A stretch of DNA of 64,000 nt, from assembly GCF_027270735.1 (NCBI RefSeq), contig NZ_JAPWIJ010000012.1:92056-156055 (forward strand), in the 5' to 3' direction. The position numbers and the translations under genes are program-made. This DNA is from Rhodococcus ruber (GTDB lineage: Bacteria; Actinomycetota; Actinomycetes; Mycobacteriales; Mycobacteriaceae). The notes under the pieces are model-generated. The model saw only the letters and a list, made by a program, of their open reading frames with translations. It did not search any database and had not been told where the DNA came from. Position 1 is the stretch's first letter, and every line of letters starts with the position of its first letter. Of the stretch, positions 51,451 to 59,732 are shown piece by piece.

Positions 51451-52368
51451 ATGAACAGTATGTCGTCGGCGCGGTACTGGACGGTCGCTGCTGCAGCGGG
51501 TGCCTGCTTACTCGCTGTGCCCGCTACAGCGTCGGCGGACCCACTGCCCGCCGAATGCACCCAACCCGACCCCGTCGGTCCCGTGACATGCACCTACACC
51601 TCCGGTACCAGCGCATTGGTCCTCCCCGTAGGGGTGAGCTCGATACAGATTGCCGCCATCGGCGGCCGAGGCGGAAACGACTCGCGGGTCACCGGCTATG
51701 TCGTGACCGGCGGTCAGGGTGCGGTTGCGACCGCTACCGTCCCAGTCAGCGCACGCACCCTGTACGCGGTCGTCGGCGGCAACGGCAGTGACACCGATGG
51801 GGGCAATCGTGTCGGTGTCGGCGGAGCGAACGGCGGCGGCAACGGCGGCGCACCGTCGCAACCGAACTATGTCGGCAGCGGTGGTGGAGGGGCCTCCGAT
51901 GTCCGCACCGACCCCCTCGACCTGGCCTCACGACTGGTGGTGGCCGGCGCAGGCGGCGGCGCAACCTTCTTCCACACGGGCGGTGCCGCCGGTGCCAGCG
52001 GCACTGGGGCCGGCTACTCCGGTGGTGCCGGAACCGACACCACCGCAGGTGCCGGAGGAGGTAGCGACTCGAGTAGCGGGCTTCCCGGGAGCTTCGGTGT
52101 CGGCGGCACCGGCGGTGCCGACAGATACAGCTCGGGCGGCGGAGGTGGTGGCGGCTGGTTCGGCGGAGGTGGCGGCGGAGGTGGCGGTGCGGGTGTCAGC
52201 TTCGGCGGCGGTGGCGGCGGATCGTCACTGGCCCCGAACGGAGGCACCGTCGCACTGACCACCGCCCCACCCTCGATCACCATCACCTACCAACCACCCT
52301 CCACGCCACCACCGACTGCGTGCACCGGGTCGGTGTGCCTCCCTACCGGAACGTTCGGCAGCAGCTGA
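51451..52368 (+). CDS. Secreted Gly-rich protein A
   Basis: A 305-residue protein. The Sec signal MNSMSSARYWTVAAAAGACL ends at ATASA before DPLPAEC. The mature part starts with a Cys pair and a beta region (TCTYTSGTSALVLPVGVSS, IQIAAIGGRGGN), then long Gly-rich runs with the inner marker GGGGASDVRTDPLDLASRLVVAG. The tail is ACTGSVCLPTGTFGSS. The GGGGASDVR...RLVVAGGGGG layout is known from bacterial Gly-rich surface proteins and resembles the Gly-rich domain of ALK-type receptors, which packs polyglycine helices; that link is inference. It is a paralogue of the protein at 56.3 kb and carries the shared 18-bp element upstream. Confidence 0.85.
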   Translation: MNSMSSARYWTVAAAAGACLLAVPATASADPLPAECTQPDPVGPVTCTYTSGTSALVLPVGVSSIQIAAIGGRGGNDSRVTGYVVTGGQGAVATATVPVSARTLYAVVGGNGSDTDGGNRVGVGGANGGGNGGAPSQPNYVGSGGGGASDVRTDPLDLASRLVVAGAGGGATFFHTGGAAGASGTGAGYSGGAGTDTTAGAGGGSDSSSGLPGSFGVGGTGGADRYSSGGGGGGGWFGGGGGGGGGAGVSFGGGGGGSSLAPNGGTVALTTAPPSITITYQPPSTPPPTACTGSVCLPTGTFGSS

Positions 52369-52546
52369 TCGTTCACCGCGACGGACGATGGTTCCAACGG
52401 CTGAGCAACGCGAGTGGTGTTCGATTCGTAGATTCACCCCAGCCCTGCGAAGCTGTGTGATCCGGTGGGACGCAGGTTGCGCTGGATCTGACTGCGGTCG
52501 CTGCGCAGCGACTATCGACGTCGCCCAAAAACGCACGTCGACATGA

Positions 52547-52957
52547 CTATTCGGGTAGCAGGCCGAGTTGTCCGAGGAAATCGAGTTGGTCGAAGTACAG
52601 GTGTTCGGAGACCAGTTCGTCGCCGTCGGTGAGGTAGGTCGCGCTCCATCGGAACGACACCGTTTTGCCGGTGGCCTCGACCGGTCCTGACGGACTCTGC
52701 AGGATGCCGTCGTGCGTGCCGTCGAATCGGCCTTCCACTGAAGCCATGCTTCCTTCGATCACAGCCGAGTCGACACGGAGCCGGCCCTCGGAGAAGGCGT
52801 TCTGGAAGACCGACAGGAACCCCAGCACTGCGTCGCGTCCGGTGAACGTTCCGCCGGGTGAGACGAGTTCGGCACCGCTCGACCATGGTTCGCGGTCGGG
52901 GGTGCGCGCATTGAACGCCTCGATGTGGTGGTCGATGACAGTGCGTGAGGTGTTCAT
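52547..52957 (-). CDS. NTF2-like (SnoaL/ester-cyclase-type) protein
   Basis: A 136-residue single-domain protein: TVIDHHIEAFNARTPDREPWSSGAE, GTFTGRDAVLGFLSVFQNAFSEGRLRV and VSFRWSATYLTDGDELVSEHLYFDQ follow the NTF2/SnoaL cone-fold order. Such proteins are isomerases, cyclases or small-ligand binders; catalytic residues are not certain. It is transcribed toward Gly-rich gene A and away from the response regulator. The 18-bp element lies 86 bp upstream of its start, suggesting co-regulation with the Gly-rich protein. The 178 bp between it and Gly-rich gene A hold no clear terminator. Confidence 0.82.
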   Translation of the reverse strand: MNTSRTVIDHHIEAFNARTPDREPWSSGAELVSPGGTFTGRDAVLGFLSVFQNAFSEGRLRVDSAVIEGSMASVEGRFDGTHDGILQSPSGPVEATGKTVSFRWSATYLTDGDELVSEHLYFDQLDFLGQLGLLPE

Positions 52958-53043
52958 TGTCGGTATGTCCTTTGCTGTCGTCGGAGGTACACGCGCCGTG
53001 CCTACGTGGCGCCCACGATCACAACACGTGACCGCCGCGTTGG

Positions 53044-53061
53044 AACACCCCATAATGGGGA
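53044..53061 (-). promoter_or_regulatory. Shared 18-bp element, copy 2 (NTF2-like gene)
   Basis: On the minus strand TCCCCATTATGGGGTGTT; the core CCCCAT-T-ATGGGG is a perfect 13-mer inverted repeat. It is 111 bp upstream of the response regulator start in the other direction, so it could also serve that gene. Confidence 0.62.
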
Positions 53062-53171
53062 CTGTCCTGCACTGCCTCTGCGGCTCTACGATCATGTATT
53101 CGGCGCAGCACGGATCGACGAACGGATCGGTGTAAACGAGCCGGCTCCGAGCGGTACGAGAGGGGACGCGG

Positions 53172-53843
53172 GTGAGCGCTACGGCGGGGCTGCGGGTGGG
53201 GATGGTCGATGACCACCAGTCCCCGGTGTGGGGCATCGAACGGGTACTGGGCACGTGTGCTGACATCGTCTGGGTGGGGTCGGCGCAGACGGTGTCGGGG
53301 TTGCTGTGCCGGTCACCGGATATGGATGTGGTGGTGCTCGACCTGCGTCTGGCCGACGGCTCGACCCCGCAGGGCAATGTCGAACGCTTACAGTCGGCTG
53401 GAGCGCACGTGCTGGTGTACACCTCGGGCGAATACCCGGAGTTGTTGCGGTCGGCAGCGAAAGCGGGAGTGTCGGGCGTGGTCCTCAAAGCCGCGCCGCA
53501 AGAACAGGTTATCGCTGCTGTGCGGGCCGCCGGCCGTGGAGACACAGTGCTAGGTACCGAGTGGGCAGCCGCTCTCGACGCCGACCCCGATCTGGATGCC
53601 GTGCAACTCAGTCCGCAGTTGCAGCGGGTGCTCGCGCTCTACGCCGCCGGCGAGACGTCCGCGCAAGTCGCCCGCGAGATCGGAGTGCAGGTCGACACCG
53701 TGCACGAATACCTCAAGCGGATCCGCGACAAGTACGCGCAGGCCGGCCGGCCTGCGCAGTCGAAACTCGAATTGTTCAAGCGGGCAGTGGAAGACGGGTG
53801 GCTGCCGATGCCTGCGCGTGCGCCCCGGATCAGGCGCCGGTGA
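53172..53843 (+). CDS. NarL/FixJ-type response regulator
   Basis: A 223-residue two-domain regulator. The receiver has the acidic pair in MVDDHQ (13-14), phospho-acceptor Asp57 in VVVLDLRL, Thr84 in VYTSGE and Lys106 in VVLKAAP. The C-terminal LuxR-type HTH at about 145-205 reads LSPQLQRVLALYAAGETSAQVAREIGVQVDTVHEYLKRIRDKY. GTG was used as the start. It overlaps the sensor kinase by four bases (GTGA). Likely targets are the flanking Gly-rich and NTF2-like genes, through the 18-bp element. Confidence 0.92.
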   Translation: MSATAGLRVGMVDDHQSPVWGIERVLGTCADIVWVGSAQTVSGLLCRSPDMDVVVLDLRLADGSTPQGNVERLQSAGAHVLVYTSGEYPELLRSAAKAGVSGVVLKAAPQEQVIAAVRAAGRGDTVLGTEWAAALDADPDLDAVQLSPQLQRVLALYAAGETSAQVAREIGVQVDTVHEYLKRIRDKYAQAGRPAQSKLELFKRAVEDGWLPMPARAPRIRRR

Positions 53844-56236
53844 CGACCTCGCGGGCGGCTGCTTGCACCGACCCCCGGCCCCTGCACGACGTTGCGCCGA
53901 CGGCCGTGGGCGCGCAGTCCGGGGGTGCGCGGATCCGCCGGTTACTGGCGCGTTTCATCGGAATCGGATACCTCGCCTACTTGGCTGTCACCGCAGCGCA
54001 GATCGGTCACGGCGGTGCCACGGTTGCGTGGTGGTGGACTCCAGCCGCCCTGGTAGTGGCGGTTGGTCCGGGAATAGCTTTGTCGGCGTTGTCGTTTCGG
54101 GCCGGACCGGCAGCCGAACGCGCGATTCGTATCACGGCGCTCTGCGCGGTCGCCGGGTATGGCGCAGCGGCAGTGAGCTGGCTGCCTGCGTGGGCAGGCG
54201 ACGCCGTCTCGGGCTCGAGCAGTACCTGGTTGGTGCGGTTTTCGGGGTTGGTCGGACTGTGTGCGGCGTTGATATGGCGCCCGGTGTGGGTAGCTGCAGT
54301 ACAAGTGGTGGCCACGGCGGGCTCGTCGGTGATCAATCAGACGGCATTGATGTCCCCAGACCCGTTGTGGCTGAGGGTCTGCACGGAAACGGTGTGGGCA
54401 GTGGGGTTCAGTGGGGTGTTCGTCGCCGCGACGATCATGGCGGTGCGCACCTCGTACTTGCTCGATGCTACCGAAATATCCTTTGCGCGAGCTGCGGCCA
54501 CCGCTGCTGCGAGCGCGGCACGCGAGCGTGAGCGCGCAAAATTCGACGCGCTCGTACACGACCGGGTCCTCGCCGTTCTACTCGAAGCCGCACGCACGAC
54601 CACACCACACCGTATTCCGGCCCAAGCGCGCGCAGCGCTGTCTGCACTCGACGAGGTCGCCGCGTCGAGCACAGACGAGGTTGTCACGGCGACCGCAGTG
54701 ATCGACGGTCTGCGCGCAGTGATCACCCCGATCAGCGAATCGGTGACCCTCTCCGTCGCTGGGGTCGAAGACCTCGCATCGGTCTATCCCCTCGACGCGG
54801 TGTCTGCAGTGACCGATGCGGCGTCCGAAGCAGTACGCAACAGCATCGTGCACGCCGGCACCGCGGCGCAGACCCAGGTCGCCCTCGACATCACCACCGA
54901 CAGCCTCGGGGTGGTGATCCTCGACCGAGGACGCGGGTTCGATCCGCAGATCGTGACGCCGGGTAGGCTCGGAATCGAGCACAGCATCACGGGCCGGATG
55001 ACACAGATCCCCGGTGGCCGATCTGCCATCACGACCGGTGTCGGCTCGGGCACCCGAGTCGAACTGCACTGGACCAGAACCACCACATCCGCAGCTGCGC
55101 CGGACCAGGCCAGAGGCGTCCGGAGAATCACCGGGCCGACGACGCGCCTGCCCCCTGCCGAGGTAGTCTCCGATCTCATCGGTATCACCTCGCGGTGGTC
55201 GATTGCAGTGGCGGCAATCTTTCTCTTGTGCGCCGCCGTGGCCACGGTCGCATCGATCACTGCGGGCATGGACCCTGCGGCGGCGATCGGATCGCTGACG
55301 GTGCTCGCTGCAGGCATCTGGATCGTGATCACCGTCGACGGTGATCCGCTGAACCGGCGTTGGGCGGGTGCCTGCGCACTGACAGCACCTGTGCAGATCG
55401 TGCTCGCAGCTACCGGACTTTCCGAGCCGATCGGCGACCCGTTGCGCAACGCCGCCGCACTCAGTGGCGGGCTGGTGGTGTGTGCGTTCTTGTGCGCGCG
55501 CGGGAGCGCAGGCTGGGCGTGGACCGGTCACCTTGCCTCTTGCGCCCTTTACACTGCATGGACACTCCGCGCGGGACTCGATGCCGAGTCCGCCAGTCAG
55601 GTCGTCATCCCTGCCGTCGCAGTGATGACAGCGGCCACCGTATTCGCTGCATTACTCAGACCCGCTGCACGAGAGGTATTTTCGCTGCGTGCAGCGCAGA
55701 CCGTCCGCGCGGCCGAACGTGCCGCCGCCGTCGCCTCCATACACGAGCACCGCCGCCAAACTGCGCGCCTCGACGACCTCGCCCGACCGGCGCTGGGTCA
55801 CCTTACCGAACACCCCTCACCCAACTCCGATGACAAACAAGTCCTGGTTCTGCTCGAAGCCCGACTACGAGACGGCATCCGTGCCCGTACCCTCGACACC
55901 CCAGCACTGACCGAAGCGGTATGGGACGCACGCGCGCGCGGAGTGGCGGTCATCCTGCTCGACGACGGTGCACTCGACGGCTGCACACCCGAAATCACAC
56001 TGAGACTGCATCATTCGATCGTCGAACACCTGCAAGCGGCGCGGTCTGGAACCACCATGACCGTACGCATCACACCGCCCAGGCGCCCCCACCTGGCCAC
56101 CATCACAGTCACCACCACGAGCGGAGAAAGCATCCGACACGAATACGACCACACCGCCTCCCCCATCACCACCGAAAACTTCGGTGCACAAAGTCAGTCG
56201 GGGCTACTGGGCAAGGGCGACGAAAGATCGCGGTAG
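53840..56236 (+). CDS. Double sensor kinase: membrane kinase fused to a second kinase-like half
   Basis: A 798-residue protein. Part 1 has about six membrane helices (36-205), a HisKA_3-like segment FDALVHDRVLAVLLEA with His240, and a HATPase: N box DAASEAVRNSIVHA (Asn334), G1 LDRGRGFD, GLGIEHSI-like RLGIEHSI, and GVGSGTRVEL. Part 2 begins with more membrane helices (452-610), a coiled segment (AAQTVRAAERAAAVASIHEHRRQ) and a kinase-like end (LLEARLRDGIRARTL, GVAVILLDDG) without N or G boxes. So one chain carries an active-looking and a degenerate sensor half. GTG overlaps the regulator stop. Gly-rich gene B follows 24 bp later, making one operon. Confidence 0.88.
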   Translation: MTTSRAAACTDPRPLHDVAPTAVGAQSGGARIRRLLARFIGIGYLAYLAVTAAQIGHGGATVAWWWTPAALVVAVGPGIALSALSFRAGPAAERAIRITALCAVAGYGAAAVSWLPAWAGDAVSGSSSTWLVRFSGLVGLCAALIWRPVWVAAVQVVATAGSSVINQTALMSPDPLWLRVCTETVWAVGFSGVFVAATIMAVRTSYLLDATEISFARAAATAAASAARERERAKFDALVHDRVLAVLLEAARTTTPHRIPAQARAALSALDEVAASSTDEVVTATAVIDGLRAVITPISESVTLSVAGVEDLASVYPLDAVSAVTDAASEAVRNSIVHAGTAAQTQVALDITTDSLGVVILDRGRGFDPQIVTPGRLGIEHSITGRMTQIPGGRSAITTGVGSGTRVELHWTRTTTSAAAPDQARGVRRITGPTTRLPPAEVVSDLIGITSRWSIAVAAIFLLCAAVATVASITAGMDPAAAIGSLTVLAAGIWIVITVDGDPLNRRWAGACALTAPVQIVLAATGLSEPIGDPLRNAAALSGGLVVCAFLCARGSAGWAWTGHLASCALYTAWTLRAGLDAESASQVVIPAVAVMTAATVFAALLRPAAREVFSLRAAQTVRAAERAAAVASIHEHRRQTARLDDLARPALGHLTEHPSPNSDDKQVLVLLEARLRDGIRARTLDTPALTEAVWDARARGVAVILLDDGALDGCTPEITLRLHHSIVEHLQAARSGTTMTVRITPPRRPHLATITVTTTSGESIRHEYDHTASPITTENFGAQSQSGLLGKGDERSR

Positions 56237-56259
56237 CTAGGTCGAATGAGGAGAATCAG

Positions 56260-57234
56260 ATGGTAAATATCTTTTCGGCGCGACGTTGGTTGATTGCCGT
56301 CGTATTGGGCACTTCAACGCTCGTACTCCCCGCACTTTCGTCGGCGGATCCGCTTCCTGCGCAATGCGTTCAGGCCGAAGCGGCGGGACTGGTGACGTGC
56401 ACGTATACCTCTGGTGCTACCGCCTTGACTCTTCCAGAGGGGGTTACGTCGGTGCAGGTCACTGCAATCGGCGGTCGCGGTGGGAACTACGTCTACTCCG
56501 GCGGCGCGTTCATCCCTGGCGGGAAAGCTGCAGTCGTGGCCTCAACCGTTTCGGTACCTGCAGAAACACGAACCCTGTACGTGTCCGTCGGCGGAAACGG
56601 CGGCGACTTCGTCGGTCAGAGTACCGGCGCAACCGGCGGCGCGAACGGCGGAGGCAACAGCGGCCGCACGGAAGCAGGACCGGCCGGCAACCGAACGGGC
56701 GGCGGCGGTGGCGGAGCCTCCGACATTCGCACCGGGCCCGACGATCTGGCCACTCGCGTAGTGGTAGCGGGCGGGGGCGGAGGCAGCGGCACTGACGGGG
56801 AGGGCGGCGATGCAGGTGCGCCCGGAGTTGGCCCCCTGGGTGGCGGAGCAGGCACGATAGCAGCTGGAGGCGCAGGAGGGGACACCGCAAGCTCACGTCT
56901 CGGACAGGCCGGGTCGGGAAGTTTCGGTGTCGGCGGCACCGGTGGTGAGTACCTACTCGGGAATGTGTTGGCCATCAACGGTGGCGGTGGCGGAGGTGGT
57001 TGGTACGGCGGAGGCGGCGGAGGAGCAGGCTCCGTCACGCTCGACGGGATTGGACTGGCCCTCGGTGGTGCCGGAGGCGGCGGGTCATCGCTCGCTCCGG
57101 ACGGTGGCACCGCCTCGGTGACCACCAGCCCGCCCTCGGTCACCATCGCATACCTACCGGCGACATCGACGCCGCAGCCGCCGGCGTGCACCGGGTCGGT
57201 ATGCCTTCCAGGTGGAAGCTTGGGCAGCAGTTGA
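56260..57234 (+). CDS. Secreted Gly-rich protein B
   Basis: A 324-residue paralogue of the 51.5-kb protein. The Sec signal MVNIFSARRWLIAVVLGTST ends at ALSSA before DPLPAQC; then come CTYTSGATALTLPEGVTSV, QVTAIGGRGGN, GGGGASDIRTGPDDLATR, VVVAGGGGGSG, a long GGGGGWYGGGGGGAG run and the tail ACTGSVCLPGGSLGSS. GAGGAG lies upstream of the ATG. It is the last gene of the regulator-kinase operon, so the sensor system and this surface protein are made together. The following 270 bp to the iron permease contain no gene or clear terminator. Confidence 0.86.
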   Translation: MVNIFSARRWLIAVVLGTSTLVLPALSSADPLPAQCVQAEAAGLVTCTYTSGATALTLPEGVTSVQVTAIGGRGGNYVYSGGAFIPGGKAAVVASTVSVPAETRTLYVSVGGNGGDFVGQSTGATGGANGGGNSGRTEAGPAGNRTGGGGGGASDIRTGPDDLATRVVVAGGGGGSGTDGEGGDAGAPGVGPLGGGAGTIAAGGAGGDTASSRLGQAGSGSFGVGGTGGEYLLGNVLAINGGGGGGGWYGGGGGGAGSVTLDGIGLALGGAGGGGSSLAPDGGTASVTTSPPSVTIAYLPATSTPQPPACTGSVCLPGGSLGSS

Positions 57235-57506
57235 TGATTGGATACAGATCTGCCGCGGAGCTTTGACCCGTGACGAGCCACGGTACGGACTCGACTTCCC
57301 CGTGCCGGCGTGCACGAGAGCCACCGTCATGTTCGCCTGAGCGGTAGTCATGGGGCCGTCAGGACACTGTTCCGCTCGGGTACAGCAAACCACGTTTCAT
57401 GAGAGCCGTTGTGCGACAATCAGTTCGCCACACATCCAACGCTTCGACGCCTCTACCGGAACACCGTCACTCAGGGGTGTAGTCGAGCCTCCCGAGGCCA
57501 CTGATC

Positions 57507-58586
57507 TCAGCGGCGATGACGCACCTCTCGGATGAGCAACCACACGAGATAGCCGCCTCCCACGACCACGGTCACGACACCGACCGGCAATGCGACCGGG
57601 AGTACGTGCTGCGCCGTGACGTCGGCCCCGGCCAGCAAGAACGCTCCCGTGAACGCTGCAGGCGCGAGGGTCATGCCTGGGCTGCGAGTCAGGCGACGGG
57701 CGATCTGCGGGGCCGCCAGCGCGACGAACACGATCGGGCCTGCCGCAGCCGTGACGGTCGCGGTCAACGCGACACCGATCACGAGCACGACGAGACGGAC
57801 GCGTTCCACACGCGCACCTGTGGCCTTCGCGGCGTCATCACCGAGTTCGAGCTGCCTGAGGGCGGGCGAGAACACAGCCATGACGCCGAGGAGCAGGAGG
57901 ATGACGGCACTGCCCGACAGGACTTGATTCCAGGTCGTCCCGGTGAGCGATCCGGCACCCCACGCTGCGGCACTCATCGCGACCTCGAGGTTTGCGTTGA
58001 GCATCAGCCACGAATTGAGCGAGGTCAACATCGCGGACATAGCGATTCCGACGATGATCAGGCGAAATCCCTGCACCCCACCCCGCCACGCGAGAAGGTA
58101 GACAACAGCTGCCGTTGCGATACCGCCGACTAGTGCCCCGGCGGCCAACTGCAGATAAGAACCGTGGATCACGATGATCACGACCAACGCGCCGGAATAG
58201 GACCCTGCAGTGAATCCGATGATGTCCGGTGACGCCAGCGGATTACGGATCAGCGACTGGAAAGCCGCGCCCGATACCCCCAACGCAGCACCGAAAACGA
58301 GCGCCGCAACTGCCCGCGGTGCCCGCCATTCGACGACGACGGTGCGAGCGAAACCGGCCTCCGGATCTTTCATGATCGCCGCCCACACTTGCGCAAGGCT
58401 CAGCGGATAGTCCCCGAGGGTCAATGCCCACACCGTCACCACAAGCGCCGACACCGCCAGAACGACGCATACGACGACACTGCGGCCATGCCAGCGTAGA
58501 GCGGAGCCAGCCTTGCGAACGACGAATGTGCGGTGCCCGAAGTCCACCCGCCGTTCGGTCGCCCTCGCGAGACCTGGTGGATTCAC
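57507..58586 (-). CDS. Iron-siderophore ABC permease (FecCD family), second subunit
   Basis: A 359-residue permease with about ten helices. FecCD motifs are GDYPLSLAQVW, WRAPRAVAALVFGAALGVSGAAFQSLIRNPLASPDIIGFTAG-type sequence and, near the end, AGPIVFVALAAPQIARRL, the EAA-like coupling loop. It forms the channel of a siderophore importer with the first permease, whose stop overlaps its start (ATGA). Regulation by iron is likely through the operon promoter. Confidence 0.92.
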   Translation of the reverse strand: MNPPGLARATERRVDFGHRTFVVRKAGSALRWHGRSVVVCVVLAVSALVVTVWALTLGDYPLSLAQVWAAIMKDPEAGFARTVVVEWRAPRAVAALVFGAALGVSGAAFQSLIRNPLASPDIIGFTAGSYSGALVVIIVIHGSYLQLAAGALVGGIATAAVVYLLAWRGGVQGFRLIIVGIAMSAMLTSLNSWLMLNANLEVAMSAAAWGAGSLTGTTWNQVLSGSAVILLLLGVMAVFSPALRQLELGDDAAKATGARVERVRLVVLVIGVALTATVTAAAGPIVFVALAAPQIARRLTRSPGMTLAPAAFTGAFLLAGADVTAQHVLPVALPVGVVTVVVGGGYLVWLLIREVRHRR

Positions 58587-59653
58587 AGGCCACTCACCTT
58601 TGCTCGGCGTACCAGATGGATGAGCACCGGAGCGCCGACGAACGCGGTCACGATGCCTACCGGGAACTCACCCGGCCGGATGACGACACGACCGACGATG
58701 TCGGCGGCGAGCACGAGCGACGGGGCCAGAACGAGCGTGTGTCCGATGATCCAGCGCTGATCCGGTCCCACGATCCAGCGCGCGACGTGCGGAACCATCA
58801 GGCCGACGAAGCCGATCGGACCGGCGATCGCCGTCGCACCGCCGGCCAGCAGCGTCACCGCGATGATCACGATCACCCGCGTGCGAACGATGTTCGCACC
58901 GAGCGCGCTGGCCAGATCGTCGCCCAGTGCGATGGTGTTCAGTGAACTGGCTGCGATCGCTGCCAGCACCACGCCGACGACCAAGAACGGGAGCACCGGC
59001 AGCAGAACGTCCCACCCTCGATCGACGAGACTGCCTGCGTACCAACCGCGCATCCGATCGAACGTCTGCGGATCGGTCAGAACCCACCCGGTCACTATTC
59101 CGGACAGGACCGCGCCGAATGCGACACCCGCCAGCGTCAGGTGGACGGGGTCTGCACCGCCGCGCCCCATCGAACCGATCACGTAGACAACGACGGTGAC
59201 GACCAACGCACCGAGAAACGCGAACCAGACGTAACCGCTGACAGTGGTCACCCCGAACACCACAATGCCGACCACGACGAAGAATTCGGCACCTGCGTTG
59301 ACCCCGAGAATGCCGGGATCGGCAAGCGGATTGCGAGTCAACGCCTGGATCAGTGCGCCGGACACCCCGAGCGCCAGGCCGACGGCGAAACCCACTGCGG
59401 TTCGCGGAATCCGCATGTCCCACACGACGAACGCGTCGCCCCTGCCCGTGTTGTGCAGGAGTGCATCGAACACAACCGGCAGCGGAATGTCCTTCGAACC
59501 GACGGCGATGCTCAGGACCACCAAGACGACCAGCGAAACGATCGCGACGAGCAATCCCAGCGCCCGACGTCCCAGGCTCGTCGACGCGGTTGCGCGGCGA
59601 ACCCCCTCCTGCGTTTGCGCGGGCGGAGGATCATGACCGGTTCGGGTTGTCAC
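58583..59653 (-). CDS. Iron-siderophore ABC permease (FecCD family), first subunit
   Basis: A 356-residue permease. Motifs are MRIPRTAVGFAVGLALGVSG, ALIQALTRNPLADPGILGVNAG and AGPIGFVGLMVPHVARWI. GTG was chosen because AGGAG lies ten bases upstream; the earlier ATG falls beyond the hairpin side and lacks a ribosome site. It follows the binding-protein gene after a strong hairpin, so its expression may be lower than that of the binding protein. Confidence 0.9.
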   Translation of the reverse strand: MTTRTGHDPPPAQTQEGVRRATASTSLGRRALGLLVAIVSLVVLVVLSIAVGSKDIPLPVVFDALLHNTGRGDAFVVWDMRIPRTAVGFAVGLALGVSGALIQALTRNPLADPGILGVNAGAEFFVVVGIVVFGVTTVSGYVWFAFLGALVVTVVVYVIGSMGRGGADPVHLTLAGVAFGAVLSGIVTGWVLTDPQTFDRMRGWYAGSLVDRGWDVLLPVLPFLVVGVVLAAIAASSLNTIALGDDLASALGANIVRTRVIVIIAVTLLAGGATAIAGPIGFVGLMVPHVARWIVGPDQRWIIGHTLVLAPSLVLAADIVGRVVIRPGEFPVGIVTAFVGAPVLIHLVRRAKVSGL

Positions 59654-59681
59654 TCGACATATCTCCTGATGGTGAGCGCAC

Positions 59682-59716
59682 ATCCAGCCGCCTCGTTCGC
59701 CACGAGGCGGCTGGAT
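59682..59716 (-). terminator. Hairpin between binding protein and permease genes
   Basis: A perfect 14-bp stem (ATCCAGCCGCCTCG with its complement) and 7-nt loop begins 17 bp after the binding-protein stop and ends 29 bp before the permease start. It probably acts as a partial terminator or mRNA stabiliser that sets a high ratio of binding protein to permease. Confidence 0.75.
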
Positions 59717-59732
59717 CAGAAATTCGGTCTGG

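Noticed and set aside
51800..52270. Tandem DNA repeats of GGTGGCGGC type, also at 56600-57120
   Set aside because: They are codon-level repetition encoding polyglycine in the two secreted proteins, with no regular unit length or spacers.
52014..52286. Poly-proline open frames on the minus strand, also at 56616-57281
   Set aside because: They are exact antisense readings of the Gly-rich genes (GGC/GGT read backwards as GCC/ACC) with no start context.
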